From contig JBAJFE010000016.1 in assembly GCA_037903355.1 (NCBI GenBank), positions 62,001 to 126,000 on the forward strand: a DNA stretch of 64,000 bases, given 5' to 3'. A program made the translations under genes and the position numbers. The stretch comes from Trichuris trichiura (taxonomy: Eukaryota > Nematoda > Enoplea > Trichinellida > Trichuridae). The notes below the pieces were generated by a model. It made no database searches and was not told the origin of the DNA. It saw only the letters and a program-made list of their open reading frames with translations. Every line of letters begins with the position of its first letter. Positions within the stretch are counted from its first letter, which is position 1. Positions 50,959 to 60,901 of the stretch are shown here, piece after piece.

Positions 50959-52743
50959 ATGGAACACGCCACAAGAACGGTGTGCACTTCGCAAAAGCAT
51001 GTACTAAAAAGGAAATTTGACAACCTTCAAATCAGACCCCAGACGATATCTTCACACTCTTACAGGAGCTCTCCACAAAGAAACACTGCGACAAAGTTAA
51101 GCACGGGAGTTACTAACCTTAGCTCTGCACCTCTAAATGAGAGTGAGAGAACTATATTAGAAAAAGGACTAAACTTCGTCCCAACTCCCAAAAAGCCACC
51201 CTTTCTCGACATCATTGTCTCCATTGAGGACAGCCTATCTTCAGTTGACCCAGAGATAGCCACACGGATTAGGAATAGTTTATCTTCAATTATCCTAGGT
51301 CACAACTTTAACAACACTCCAAACTTAAACCGATACGAGATGAATTGCTTACGTCAACTAAGAAAACAATCCAGCAGAATTATCACAAAAGCAGATAAAG
51401 GAAATAGAACAGTTCTACTGGACAGAAGCACCTACACTGAAAAGATGACAACTATATTAAACACAGAGAATTACACACCTCTACCCGCCGACCCTACAGA
51501 AGCCTCTCGGAAAAATCTCCGTTCTCTTCTCGTTACGTTTGCCGCAGAGACCAAAGAATCAGAAATATCCAAATTAGCAACACATCTTAAATTCGCGTCG
51601 AATTATAGACCCCCTGAGCTATACGGGCTTCCCAAAGTACACAAACCGAATGTCCCACTAAGACCAATAGTATCTACAATCAACAGCACTACAAGCGAGC
51701 TCAGTCGATACTTAAAAAAGATCATCAAACCCTTAACCGGCAAAGAACCCTCTTTCGTCAAAAATAGCAAATCTTTCGTCAATGAAATACGAAACCATCA
51801 CCTGAAACCCGATGAGATTCTAGTTAGTTACGATGTAAAAGATTTATTCCCGAGCATTCCAGTGCCAGACACATTGGAGATGTTGTACAGCCTCCTCAAT
51901 GCAGATACAAGTCTACCCAGCAGAACAAAGTTAAATCCCTTTCACATTATCAAGCTGGTTTCTTTTTGCATGCAAGATGGCAATTACTTTACCTTTGACA
52001 ACAAATACTACAAACAATCCAGCGGAGTCCCAATGGGCAGTTCTTTATCCCCAGTCTTAGCAGAAGTTTTTATGGGAAACCTTGAGAGAAGAATTTTCGA
52101 AAACGTAGACAGACAAATCGCCCCACTCCTCTTCAAAAGATATGTGGACGATATCTTTGTAATTATCAAGGCCGGAAAAGAAGAACAATTTCTACAATTC
52201 CTCAACAACATGCGCCCAAACCAGATAGTCTTCACCATGGAAAAAGAAGAAAACAAAAGTCTTCCCTTTCTAGATGTGCTTATTATTCGCACAAATGAAG
52301 GGCTTAAAACCAGAGTCTATAGGAAACCCACGCAGACTGAACAATATCTCAACTTCTCATCACATCATCCACGATCAGTAATGCGTGGAATCCTCTCCGG
52401 AATGGTCGATAGGGCAGTCAATATATGTGACCCTGAATATCTACAGCCGGAACTTAACTATATTAGAAAAGTCTTCTACAAAAATCATCCTAAATCCTTC
52501 ATTGACCGAGTATTCAAATACAGGCTACACAAAGGTAAAGCTCCTGATCCTAATACCTCACTATATCCACGTTTAGTTGTTCCATATGTGGCGGGACTAG
52601 GCGAAAAGTTTATTCAGCTAAGTAAAAGATTGGGTTTCAGAGTCTTTTTCAAAAATTCTCCCAATCTGAGATCAATTCTCCGGACGGACAAAAGGAAAAT
52701 TCCCATAAACGAAAGAACGGGTCTCATCTACGCGATCGAATGA
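50959..52743 (+). CDS. Penelope-like element reverse transcriptase
   Basis: 594-codon open frame of a Penelope-like retroelement, uninterrupted across the whole RT. Family signatures: NLSSAPLNESERTILEKGL at the N-terminal side, ELYGLPKVHKP (about 220-230), palm motif A SYDVKDLFPSIP with Asp 292, motif B SSGVPMGSSLSPVLAEVF (354-371) and motif C RYVDDIF with the catalytic Asp pair at 397-398. Then SLPFLDVLI, YRKPTQTEQYLNFSSHHP and a thumb-like region follow. The frame ends at TGA 52741-52743, directly after GLIYAIE, which is the GIY half of a GIY-YIG motif. The ATG at 50959 is the first in frame after an upstream stop; an N-terminal piece may be missing. Confidence 0.95.
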   Translation: MEHATRTVCTSQKHVLKRKFDNLQIRPQTISSHSYRSSPQRNTATKLSTGVTNLSSAPLNESERTILEKGLNFVPTPKKPPFLDIIVSIEDSLSSVDPEIATRIRNSLSSIILGHNFNNTPNLNRYEMNCLRQLRKQSSRIITKADKGNRTVLLDRSTYTEKMTTILNTENYTPLPADPTEASRKNLRSLLVTFAAETKESEISKLATHLKFASNYRPPELYGLPKVHKPNVPLRPIVSTINSTTSELSRYLKKIIKPLTGKEPSFVKNSKSFVNEIRNHHLKPDEILVSYDVKDLFPSIPVPDTLEMLYSLLNADTSLPSRTKLNPFHIIKLVSFCMQDGNYFTFDNKYYKQSSGVPMGSSLSPVLAEVFMGNLERRIFENVDRQIAPLLFKRYVDDIFVIIKAGKEEQFLQFLNNMRPNQIVFTMEKEENKSLPFLDVLIIRTNEGLKTRVYRKPTQTEQYLNFSSHHPRSVMRGILSGMVDRAVNICDPEYLQPELNYIRKVFYKNHPKSFIDRVFKYRLHKGKAPDPNTSLYPRLVVPYVAGLGEKFIQLSKRLGFRVFFKNSPNLRSILRTDKRKIPINERTGLIYAIE

Positions 52744-53148
52744 TCTTGTTCAGCAGTTTACGTCGGCGAAACAGGGAATACTTTAGAACACCGATTCCAA
52801 GAACACATAAGGAAACTAAACAGTTACAACAATGCAAAAAGTAGCCTACACAATATGCACTCCCCAATACCTCGCCGCGGAAGACCAATGTTGGATCCAA
52901 CAAAAACCATGGAAAAGGCAATTCAAGCTTCCGCGGTGGTAGAACATGCGGTGAATTGCAAACAGCCCCTCCATCCAAGAGCCCTTTGCTATGAAAGTAA
53001 CCTACACCTAAGAAAACTAAAAGAGGCTCTCTATATTAGAAACAACGTGACTTTCAATCGAGACCAAGGGGTAGACATTAGTGATTTATGGACAAATATC
53101 ATTACACTCCACAATTGTTGTTCCCTTAATAGTCGACACACAAGATAA
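52744..53148 (+). pseudogene. GIY-YIG endonuclease region of the Penelope-like element, cut off by an in-frame TGA
   Basis: Reading on in the same frame after the TGA gives SCSAVYVGETGNTLEHRFQE, the YIG half and following helix of the GIY-YIG nuclease. Then come VVEHAVNC and DLWTNIITLHNCC, up to TAA near 53146. The TGA lies exactly between the GIY and YIG half-motifs, where the family usually has a Cys (C-x-C before the YIG). A single C/T-to-A change in a Cys codon would explain it. Without readthrough the element lacks its endonuclease. There is no other break in more than 720 codons. Confidence 0.85.
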
Positions 53149-53918
53149 AATCAATGGGAACTGAAACACTGAAGAAAAATCAAATCACATTTTTGGAACA
53201 AAAGAATAAAAATTGAAAACGAAACTACAAGGTCGGCCCATGCATTAACAAATTTCTACAAGAATACTGGCAGCTGACAGACACAGATAAAGAACTTTAA
53301 AACTCTCGTTTTAAACGTTGAAAAGTGACGGAAGACAAATGTCGTCTCAGTAACCACCACACACTTCATTGGACCGCTGAAGACGGGTTGCGGCAGACCC
53401 GAAAGCTTCGGAAGGAAGAAAAAATCTTTTTATTTTACTTCTCAACGGGACAGAATCCGTAATAAAGATATTTTCAATATGAAAACACACGCTCCCGTAC
53501 AAAAGCATCATGCTTTCAAGATTAAAAGTAAGCCTTACATTTAAACTTATGGTTAAGCAATAACTGAGCAGAATGGCCACCAGGTTTATAGAAAGTTTAG
53601 CATGCGCGTAAAAAACAGAATTCCAATTTGAAACAACTTGCGAAAGAACAAGGACTGCGTCTTGCTTTGTATAATTTTTTACTACGTTTAAAATATAAAA
53701 TTCTAATCATTAACATCAGAGGAATCGATCTGCAATCGCCTGCTCCTAAACTAACAGAGTACGGTAGAAAACGCAGGTACAAAGTTTTTTACTTGTAAGA
53801 TTCACATTACGCAGGTAACCTAACGGCGAAAAACGAGTTGTATAAAGCGCACCAAAACGTAAATAAAGTTTCGATGCAGCAAATATAAGTGGGTTCTGGT
53901 CGAAATCAAAGTTGACGC
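53149..53918. other. spacer with no recognised gene
   Basis: About 770 bp between the Penelope-like element and the zinc-finger gene. The first part probably includes the element's 3' untranslated end. Only short frames without family likeness are present, plus GCAGGT motifs near 53773 and 53812. Confidence 0.4.
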
Positions 53919-54941
53919 TCAATTCATACCGTGGTGTTCCTTCAAGTGCCTTTTAAAATCCGCGAAAGTAATGAAAATGGCTGAAGAACACATGTCGCAA
54001 AATAGATAGTATCCATCCAAGGCGATATTTGTTTCAGGGCGAAGTTCCTTCGCCGCAGATTCGCTGCAGCCATTTAAAAACGTAATTTTATGCCAATTCA
54101 TCAAATGTTTCACAAAATCTTCTAATAGACTTTGTCCATGTATGGCAAATGCTACTTCGCACCATTTGCAAATTACCTGCTTGCCGTCCGATGATCGCTT
54201 GCCGTGGAGTTGCCATTCAAAAGAGCAAATGGTCGCCAGTTCATTGTCTGTAAGCTTGTAGAGATCATGATTTGCAAATTGCTCAATGCCTGAGCAGTTG
54301 GTATTAAAAAACTGATCATTCTGCCCTTCGTTACCCGGTGGAGACTTTGGCTTTGCATTTTCCAAAGCAGCAAAGTCGTCAACATGCCTAGGATATGCGC
54401 AGATCTCAAGAATAGGCGGTCCCGCGCAAGATGAAGTCGCATGATCACTAGTATTCGAAGGCTCATCAACATGAACGCAAGAGTCGGCTTGTAAAGTTTT
54501 GTTCTTCTTCTTCTTCTTCTTCTTTCTCAAAGCAGCAGTAAGCACACGGCGGTACGTCCCGTTTCGTTTTCGACCTGCAGCATCCTAAGAGCACGTTTAA
54601 ACGGTAAGTACTGTTTCAAAAAGCTACTTTACTACCTTCAGCTTGGGTCGCCCTGCAGTTGAGCGCTTCTTCAAAGCCGCGCTTTTTAATTCCTTTGAAT
54701 GCAGCCCCAGAAGATGCCTTCGAAAAGAAAACATCTTTCCATAAGGTGTGGATAACGTTCTGTTGCAAAGACTGCATGTAGCATGTTGATCATCCGACCA
54801 CAATACGTATTTTGTCCAGTCCGGAAGAGAAGGGCCCCAGACACGATTAGGTTGACTTGCACTGGGACTGGAACGTCTCTCACGAAGACGCATACTATTA
54901 GCCCATGTATTTTGGGAACTTCGCAATACCTTCTTACCCAT
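53919..54941 (-). CDS. three-finger BED/C2H2-like zinc finger protein
   Basis: Two exons (54636-54941 and 53919-54584) join in phase 0 to encode about 323 residues. Three widely spaced Cys-x2-Cys...His-x3/4-His modules are visible: CSLCNRTLSTPYGKMFSFRR with HLLGLH, CKWCEVAFAIHGQSLLEDF with VKHLMNWH, and CDMCSSAIFITFADFKRHL with KEHH. A basic linker between fingers 1 and 2 has an AT-hook-like AGRPKLK and a run of seven Lys. The fingers are BED-like in spacing, the type found in hAT transposases and in proteins derived from them, but no transposase domain follows. It is probably a nuclear DNA-binding protein. The start ATG at 54941 is likely but not certain. Confidence 0.72.
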
Positions 54942-55489
54942 TCTCTATTGGACGTTAATAATACACCGCAGATACAATCGCGAAATAAGCGCCTGCTAAT
55001 GCCCACTGTAAAAGCAGCTAGTATACCTTCCTAACAATCATGTTTTATGGTATACTGTAGTAATGCTCATTCTGATTTCATGCGCCAAATGCCCTCTGGT
55101 TTATCCGCGCAGTGATGTCCAAGGCCGAACTTGATCCTTTTTTTCAGCTTCAAAATCGGCGCGGCAGCTAAGCACAACGTAGGGGTACGTCAAAAAAAGG
55201 GGACGTACGCAATTGTAGCCTGCAAGTTACGTAACAGTTTAAGTAGTAAACAAAAAATGAAGACGCTTAGCCTAACATGAAATAGTTCTCAGATCGTCAG
55301 CAACTACAGTAAATGCGGCGTTGTTCTCGCGTCAAAACGTTGACGTTTGGGTTTTCCGAACGGCAGCGCTAGTTGAACCAGCACAAAAAGAAGTCGTTCG
55401 CTGCGTTCGGAAAAAATTAGCAAACAGACAAAATTAACAGAAGCGATACTTGAATGCCCCATTTGGGCTTTTCGATTGTGCGCATAACT
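54942..55489. other. spacer upstream of the zinc-finger gene
   Basis: No coding sequence recognised. It contains the presumed promoter of the zinc-finger gene and scattered TACTGTA/ACAGTA motifs (near 55055 and 55305). Confidence 0.35.
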
Positions 55490-55665
55490 TTTGAGAAATG
55501 CAGGTTCCTATTTTGCAACTCTGCGAAAATCCTGTTCTTCCTTTTCTAGAGAGCATGGGAATTATCCTATTTTGCCATAACGTAAGCCCAAGCCAAAATT
55601 TAAGGCTAAAGTTTGTGTTTAGGCTTTGGAAGTGGGCAGAGCCGAATGGCGGCAAGGTTACAGTA
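55490..55665 (+). mobile_element. MITE, TACTGTA/TACAGTA foldback family (copy 2)
   Basis: Starts with GAGAAATGCAGGTTCCTA and ends GGCGGCAAGGTTACAGTA. The core has TTAAGGCTAAAGTTTGTGTT and TAGGCTT. The arms with ATCCTGTTCTTCC...ATCCTATTTTGCC are related to those of the 56.0 and 63.1 kb copies. Confidence 0.7.
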
Positions 55666-55956
55666 TGAAGGAGCTGCAAAACCGACAAGATCGCCTAAAA
55701 TCAAGACTTAATGCATCATTAAACGGCATTGACAACAAGCGTACAACTGAGCAAGGCAGTGTAGCAGCGGAGGTATAGGAAATAAGCTGACGCATGAACT
55801 ATGGTTAAACACTGGCTAGTCAGCCAATTTTTTGAAACCACAGCCAGGCCAAATAATTAGATAACAGCAAGGCAATCTGTACTGCAGGAAAAATTAACTA
55901 ATCACAGTGATCTGGGCGCAGAAGATAGAAAATGTCGATTTTGCACCCCAACGTCG

Positions 55957-56127
55957 TACTGTAATTGTGTCAGCCATCCTATTCTGCCCTCCCCTGAGCC
56001 TAAGCCTAAAAATGAGCCTTCTGTCTTGGCTTGGGCTTAGGTTAAGTCAGAATAGGCTAGTTGGTGTGCTCGCCAGTAAAGGCAAAACAGGATGGACGCA
56101 CCCTTATCTAGAAGGAACCTGCATTCC
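55957..56127 (-). mobile_element. MITE, TACTGTA/TACAGTA foldback family (copy 3)
   Basis: Begins TACTGTA (55957-55963) and ends with GGAACCTGCATTCC (56114-56127), the reverse complement of the left end of copies 2 and 4. Its two halves fold on each other: CATCCTATTCTGCCC / TCAGAATAGG and GAGCCTAAGCCTAA / TTGGGCTTAGG. Confidence 0.75.
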
Positions 56128-56758
56128 TCACACAATTGCACGCTTGTCCGATGGAGCCCGAAAGTGTATTTACGTATCAATTCAACCCGTTTTTGCTCAT
56201 CTGCTAACTTTCTGCTACATGCAGCGAACGAAACGCTTAAACATTCGCTTAACTAGCACTGTTGTTCGCAACAATGGAACAGCTGACTTAAGACGCGAGA
56301 AGAACGCCGTCTATATTATCTGAAAACTGCGTCATATTACATCAAGTGCTTTTACTTGTTGTTTTCAGGTGTACCTGCATTTTTAATTTACCGCTTAGAT
56401 TACTGTATGCTTGCGGGCGGATAACCGAAAAGCTTTCAATCCGTTTTCAATAAACTATTGTACAAGCTTAAACTGTGGAGCTCTTATGGCTTGCAAGAAC
56501 CGAAGGCGACGTACCTAGCCATCAAAGATGACGTGACTTTGCGTGTGAACCTGCTTATCATTTATTACGGTATGGGGTTGTTGCCAGCTTGGAGCGAGCG
56601 GCATATTTTGTCAATAATATTTTCTTTGTTATTGCAGGTAAATTGGACTCGCGGCTGCGCAATAGAATTAGGTGCGCACTATCCCAACGGAGAGTCCGTT
56701 AGCACTGCGCGACAAAGTTTCCTTAAAACGCCAATGTTTGCTAAATTGGAATTTCTAG

Positions 56759-56881
56759 TGTCGAGTACATGCCAATCCTGAACACCTAGCGGGGAAGCCG
56801 GGATACCGTAAGGATACATATAGTGCGCAGGTGAAGGATACAGTACGGATACATATTGTGCGTAGGTGTAGGTCCGCTACA
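56759..56881 (-). repeat. 3' LTR of the Gypsy element
   Basis: 123 bp, apparently identical to 60775-60897. On the element strand it starts TGTAGCGGACC and ends CTCGACA. It contains two diverged tandem copies of a unit of about 35 bp (CACCTACGCACAATATGTAT and CACCTGCGCACTATATGTAT, each followed by CC..TAC.GTATCC). Confidence 0.97.
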
Positions 56882-56898
56882 CAGCTCCCCCCTAGAAT
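56882..56898 (-). other. polypurine tract of the Gypsy element
   Basis: On the element strand the bases before the 3' LTR read AATTCTAGGGGGGAGCTG, a purine-rich run right after the Pol stop codon. This is the expected plus-strand primer site. Confidence 0.85.
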
Positions 56899-59800
56899 TC
56901 AGGGAATGAATTGAATGCGCGGGTCAAAAGTGACTCGCGGCTTAAGCTTCCTGGATGACGCATCGATGAAGGCCGGTTTGACTCTGTCGACACTGACCGT
57001 CTTCAGCTTGTCATTTAGTAATATGGTGAGTGTCTTTGGAGTTCGGCTGACGACTTTGTACGGTCCATCGTATGCTGGAGATAGAGGGCGCCTAGGCGCG
57101 TCGTGCCGTAAGAAAATATGTGTACATTCCTGCAAATTTTTAGGTAGAAACCATGGTTTCGATGGCTTAGCTCGCGTAGGCGTAGGACCTACAGAGCTGA
57201 AGAAAAGTCTAAGCTCATCGCTATGCTCTGCGACATTCTGCGGTGTTTCTTTCGTAAAGAAAACTCCTGGTAAACGCAGGGATGTCCCGTAAACTAACTC
57301 GGCTGGACAGTGCTGTAGGTCTTCTTTTACAGCTGAGCGGAGACCGAGTAAGACCAGAGGGAGCGCATCCACCCATGCGCGGCGAGACTCTGCATGGGCA
57401 GTCAAAGCCGCCTTTAGCTGACGGTGGTACCTTTCTAAGAGCCCGTTCGTTTGCGGGTGATAAGCCGCTGTCGGGGCTAGTTTGATTCCAAAACGAGACG
57501 TTAACTCTTGCCACAGTGAGCTTTGAAACTGTCGCCCTTGGTCGGTGGTAACCACCGCAGGGATTCCAAACCGGGCGATCCACGTGGAAATGAAGGTTCG
57601 TGCAATTACTTCCGCGTTAGCACTGGAAATAGGTACAGCCTCCAACCAGCGAGTAAAACGGTCTACCATAGTCAGCAGGTACGTGCAGCCGCGAGAAGGC
57701 GGGAGCGGTCCGACGATGTCCAGATGGACATGATCAAAGCGTCTATCCGGAACTTGAAATACGGTAGGCGGCGCTCTTGTATGGCGGTGGACTTTTGTTC
57801 GCTGACAGGGCAGGCATGTTCTAGCCCACTGTCCAACATCACGGTTCATGAACGGCCAAACATAGTGCTGTCGAACTAGGTGCCTCGTGGCTCGGATGCT
57901 GGGATGTGAGAGCGTATGTAGTGCGTCGAAGATCTCTCGGCGCATGGACACTGGCACATAGGGACGAGTCATTCCATGGGAGAGGTCGGCCCACAGACTC
58001 ACGTTCGTGTGTGGCATAACGATTCTTGTCAAACGCAGGTTGGAGTTTTTCTTAAGGCGTTCCAGCTCTGAGTCACCCTCTTGTTCCTTCGCTAATCTCG
58101 CGAGCTGGGCTGAGTCTATTGCCCAGGATACTGAATTTATAGAGACTCTTGAGAACGCGTCGGCGACGAAATTCCTACTGCCTTTTATGTGGCGTACATC
58201 ACTGGTAAAACAGGTTATATAGTCCAGCTGACGGACCTCACGTGGGTTATGCGTTCCTGAGCCTCGGTGTATAGCCTGTACCAGCGGCTTGTGGTCCGTG
58301 TAAATAATGAATTGCCGTCCCTCTAAGAGGTAACGGAAGTGGCGAACCGCTAAGTAGACCGCTAGAAGCTCCCTGCCGAAGGCACTGTACTTGCTTTCAC
58401 GAGGCTGAAAACGACGTGAGAAGAAAGAAAGCGGTTTCCAAACGCCGTTTTCTTTCTGTTGTAGCACAGCACCGGCAGCATTGTCACTTGCGTCGACCAC
58501 CAAGGATAGTTGGCTATTCTGTGCTGGATGGCTTAGAACTGCTGCGCGTGCTAAAACTAGTTTGACTTCGTCGAAAGCTACCAATTCTTCGGCGGAGAAA
58601 TGGATTGCCTTGTCGCCTGACGTGGACGAAACGAGACGTTCTAGTGGAGCCAAGAGTACAGCCGCTTTAGGAATGAATCGGCGATAAAAATTTACACAGC
58701 CGAGAAAGCGGCGTAGTTCATTCATCTTTGATGGCAGAGGAAAACGTTTCAAGGCAGCGACTTTTTCCTCCAATGGTAAAATTCCGTCGGCAGAAACGTG
58801 GAACCCTAAGAACTCCAGACTGGGCTTGTTGAAAATGCACTTGTCGGGGTTAACCCTGACTCCATAGTTCTCAAACCGTTGAAATAGTTGTGTCAGGTGT
58901 GCTTCATGTTCTTGTTTTGTTCTGCTTGCCACCAGTATGTCATCCAAATAGACAAAACAAAAGTCCAGTCCTCTGGTCACCTCGTCCATGAATCTTTGAA
59001 ATGTTTGCGCGGCGTTCCGCAGACCAAACGGCATTCGCAGATATTCGAAGAGGCCGAAAGGTGTAGTAATGGCGGTTTTGGGAACGTCCTTGGGGTGAAC
59101 CGGAATTTGATTGTAGGCACGTATGAGGTCTACCTTCGAGAATATTCGCCTCCCGTGAAGTCGCCAGACAAAATCATTGAGGTTTGGAATCGGATACCTG
59201 TCTGGCTTTGTTACATTATTCAATCGGCGATAATCACCACATGGCCGCCAGGCGCCGACTTGCTTCTTGGGCACCATATGCAGCGGTGACGCCCAACTGC
59301 TGCTAGATGGTTGGATAATTCCGAGTTGTAGCATGACATCGAATTCATTCTTGGCCATGCGCAATTTTTCCGGTGGAAGTCGTCGCGGGCGGCTGAAGAG
59401 CGGCGGCCCTTTTGTCAAGATGCGATGTTGAACGGAGTGACGAACGACTTCATTGGGCGTGGTACAGGAGGTGAGCGCGGGGAAACGGGACAGAACCGAC
59501 TCCGGAGAGCTATTGGCCCGGCGCAGGGCGAATGTATATTTTCCCTGGACGCTTTGCAGCGGTGTTCCTTCTGCAAGTGCATAGGTGGCAGCATTTATTA
59601 AGCGCTTTCTCTTGACGTCGACAATTAAGTTAAAATGGCGAAAAAAATCAGCTCCGAGTATGGGCTGGCGAATGTCGGCAACTAAAAATGACCATGTCGT
59701 CGGCTTTCCGATACCCAGATCAAGAGTCATGAGGCGGCGCCCAGCAGTAGTAATGTGAGCACCGTTTGCAGCTAGGAGGGAGACGTTGCCGAAATCTTGT

Positions 59801-60051
59801 TGACGACCATACCTTTGAGCAGCCATAGGTAATGCGCTAACTTCTGACCCGGTGTCCACGAGGAAACGCAACTTTGATAGTTTATCCTGAATGAGGAAAA
59901 GGCGGTGATCAGCGAACGACTCATGATGGCAGAGCGCCAGGAGACTGCGGGTGTCCCGTTTACCTGTGAAGGCACACGGTGACCGGCAGCGTCGCGCGCG
60001 GCGACCGAAACGGCGGTGGAAGTAGCAGACCGGGCCCGCCGGCGGTGATCG
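56899..60051 (-). CDS. pol: Pol polyprotein: CHCC finger, protease, RT, RNase H, integrase
   Basis: About 1,050 codons, open from just after the Gag TGA to TGA 56899. The first part has the finger [18 protein letters not shown]. Counting from position 59871: aspartic protease [10 protein letters not shown] (5-14); RT with [18 protein letters not shown] and YLDD at 308-311; RNase H with Asp 459 (VVDASD) and TDHKP (525-529); integrase with the His/His..CLPC zinc domain (about 652-689) and the D718, D777, E813 triad ([22 protein letters not shown]), spacing 35; then a GPY-type C-terminal segment (YDGPYKVV). All catalytic residues I can check are present, so the proteins look functional. Expression depends on passing the TGA between Gag and Pol. 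Confidence 0.95.
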   Translation of the reverse strand, partial: RSPPAGPVCYFHRRFGRRARRCRSPCAFTGKRDTRSLLALCHHESFADHRLFLIQDKLSKLRFLVDTGSEVSALPMAAQRYGRQQDFGNVSLLAANGAHITTAGRRLMTLDLGIGKPTTWSFLVADIRQPILGADFFRHFNLIVDVKRKRLINAATYALAEGTPLQSVQGKYTFALRRANSSPESVLSRFPALTSCTTPNEVVRHSVQHRILTKGPPLFSRPRRLPPEKLRMAKNEFDVMLQLGIIQPSSSSWASPLHMVPKKQVGAWRPCGDYRRLNNVTKPDRYPIPNLNDFVWRLHGRRIFSKVDLIRAYNQIPVHPKDVPKTAITTPFGLFEYLRMPFGLRNAAQTFQRFMDEVTRGLDFCFVYLDDILVASRTKQEHEAHLTQLFQRFENYGVRVNPDKCIFNKPSLEFLGFHVSADGILPLEEKVAALKRFPLPSKMNELRRFLGCVNFYRRFIPKAAVLLAPLERLVSSTSGDKAIHFSAEELVAFDEVKLVLARAAVLSHPAQNSQLSLVVDASDNAAGAVLQQKENGVWKPLSFFSRRFQPRESKYSAFGRELLAVYLAVRHFRYLLEGRQFIIYTDHKPLVQAIHRGSGTHNPREVRQLDYITCFTSDVRHIKGSRNFVADAFSRVSINSVSWAIDSAQLARLAKEQEGDSELERLKKNSNLRLTRIVMPHTNVSLWADLSHGMTRPYVPVSMRREIFDALHTLSHPSIRATRHLVRQHYVWPFMNRDVGQWARTCLPCQRTKVHRHTRAPPTVFQVPDRRFDHVHLDIVGPLPPSRGCTYLLTMVDRFTRWLEAVPISSANAEVIARTFISTWIARFGIPAVVTTDQGRQFQSSLWQELTSRFGIKLAPTAAYHPQTNGLLERYHRQLKAALTAHAESRRAWVDALPLVLLGLRSAVKEDLQHCPAELVYGTSLRLPGVFFTKETPQNVAEHSDELRLFFSSVGPTPTRAKPSKPWFLPKNLQECTHIFLRHDAPRRPLSPAYDGPYKVVSRTPKTLTILLNDKLKTVSVDRVKPAFIDASSRKLKPRVTFDPRIQFIP

Positions 60052-60786
60052 TCAGCGCTGGGCATGGGGACTGCTCGTTCGACTTTCCGGACGGACCTTG
60101 TTCGGTGAGTGTCTCCTGGAGGAAGCGACTGTCAGAGCGCGTAGCTGACTGCGCAGATCGTCAACTTCTTGCTGCAAGCGTTCGAGCTCATCCGGACGGT
60201 CGGCAAGTCTGTCCTTAGTGACTAAATTCACTGTGTCGCTACCAGTTACCAATTCATCAGCCGCGCGAGCCAACTCCTCAATATCTGTCGTTCTCTTGGC
60301 CTTCAAAACTAGTTGAACGGTGGGTGGCAAACGAAGTAAAAATAGCCGGCGGAAAAACGGACCGTTTGTGTCAACCAGGCCCGTTGCTAGTCTCTGCATC
60401 TCACGCAGCAAGCAAGTGGGCCGCTGGTCTCCTAACGGTATCGTCTGCATGAGGGCACGGAAACGGTCTTCCGTTGACGGCATGAATCTCTCGAGTAACT
60501 TGAACTTAAGATGTTCATATGGAGCTTCACCGTGTGGTTCCAAGAGATCGTCGACTTCTGCTGCGACGGTGTCGGTCAGGGCGGCGATTGTGTAATAAAA
60601 TTTGGTCGTGGACGACGTAATTTTGGAAAGGGCGAATTGAGCCTCCGCCTGAGCGAACCATAGTCTCGCAGAGTGGGCCCAAAAGGTGGGTAGCTTGACA
60701 GCGACGGCGGCTGCCAGGTGGGTATGTCCGATTGGAGAGAGCTCCGTGCTTCTCTCTTCTAACGGGTCACCAGTTGTCGAGTACAT
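60052..60786 (-). CDS. gag: Gag of the Gypsy element, starting inside the LTR
   Basis: 244 residues ending at TGA 60052-60054. The first in-frame ATG (60784-60786) lies inside the 5' LTR, 12 nt before its inner edge, so the coding frame runs through the LTR end and the primer-binding site. The capsid region has LPTFWAHSARLWFAQAEAQF, FYYTIAALTDTVAAEV, HLKFKLLERFMPSTEDRF and FRRLFLLRLPPTVQLVL, the usual Gypsy-type Gag layout. The C-terminal part is a short coiled coil (ELERLQQEVDDLRSQLRAL). No zinc knuckle lies before the stop; the CHCC finger comes after it, in the same frame. Confidence 0.93.
   Translation of the reverse strand: MYSTTGDPLEERSTELSPIGHTHLAAAVAVKLPTFWAHSARLWFAQAEAQFALSKITSSTTKFYYTIAALTDTVAAEVDDLLEPHGEAPYEHLKFKLLERFMPSTEDRFRALMQTIPLGDQRPTCLLREMQRLATGLVDTNGPFFRRLFLLRLPPTVQLVLKAKRTTDIEELARAADELVTGSDTVNLVTKDRLADRPDELERLQQEVDDLRSQLRALTVASSRRHSPNKVRPESRTSSPHAQR
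60761..60774 (-). other. primer-binding site of the Gypsy element
   Basis: Directly inside the 5' LTR the element strand reads AC then TGGTGACCCGTT. TGG is the expected complement of a tRNA CCA end, offset by two bases. The priming tRNA cannot be fixed by eye (tRNA-Trp is what I recall for CsRn1-type elements). Confidence 0.7.
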
Positions 60787-60897
60787 GCCAATCCTGAACA
60801 CCTAGCGGGGAAGCCGGGATACCGTAAGGATACATATAGTGCGCAGGTGAAGGATACAGTACGGATACATATTGTGCGTAGGTGTAGGTCCGCTACA
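60775..60897 (-). repeat. 5' LTR of the Gypsy element
   Basis: 123 bp, apparently identical to the 3' LTR, with the same inner tandem pair. It includes the Gag start codon at 60784-60786. The CTAG target duplication follows at 60898-60901. Confidence 0.97.
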
Positions 60898-60901
60898 CTA
60901 G

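Larger units (their letters stand above)
56759..60897 (-). mobile_element. complete Ty3/Gypsy LTR retrotransposon, 4,139 bp
   Basis: Bounded by identical 123 bp LTRs (56759-56881 and 60775-60897), TG...CA ended, and flanked by a 4 bp target-site duplication CTAG (56755-56758 and 60898-60901). It is read on the minus strand: 5' LTR at 60775-60897, primer-binding site, Gag, Pol (protease, RT, RNase H, integrase), polypurine tract, 3' LTR. There is no envelope-like frame. Identical LTRs mean a recent insertion. The unusual C-x2-H-x9-C-x3-C finger and the compact size suggest the CsRn1-type branch of Ty3/Gypsy; that placement is from memory of the group and needs a tree. Confidence 0.97.

Noticed and set aside
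52741..52743. TGA in the Penelope-like element as a selenocysteine codon
   Set aside because: The site is a structural Cys position, but no SECIS-like element can be pointed to downstream and retroelement selenoproteins would be unprecedented. A nonsense mutation or readthrough is simpler.
56458..56781. Plus-strand frame upstream of the Gypsy element (MYKLKLWSSYGLQEPKATYL)
   Set aside because: It runs into the LTR, has no family likeness and lacks coherent splice signals. It is the insertion target, not a recognised gene.
59979..60218. Separate small basic protein opposite the Gag/Pol junction
   Set aside because: It is only the antisense shadow of the GC-rich linker between Gag and the CHCC finger.
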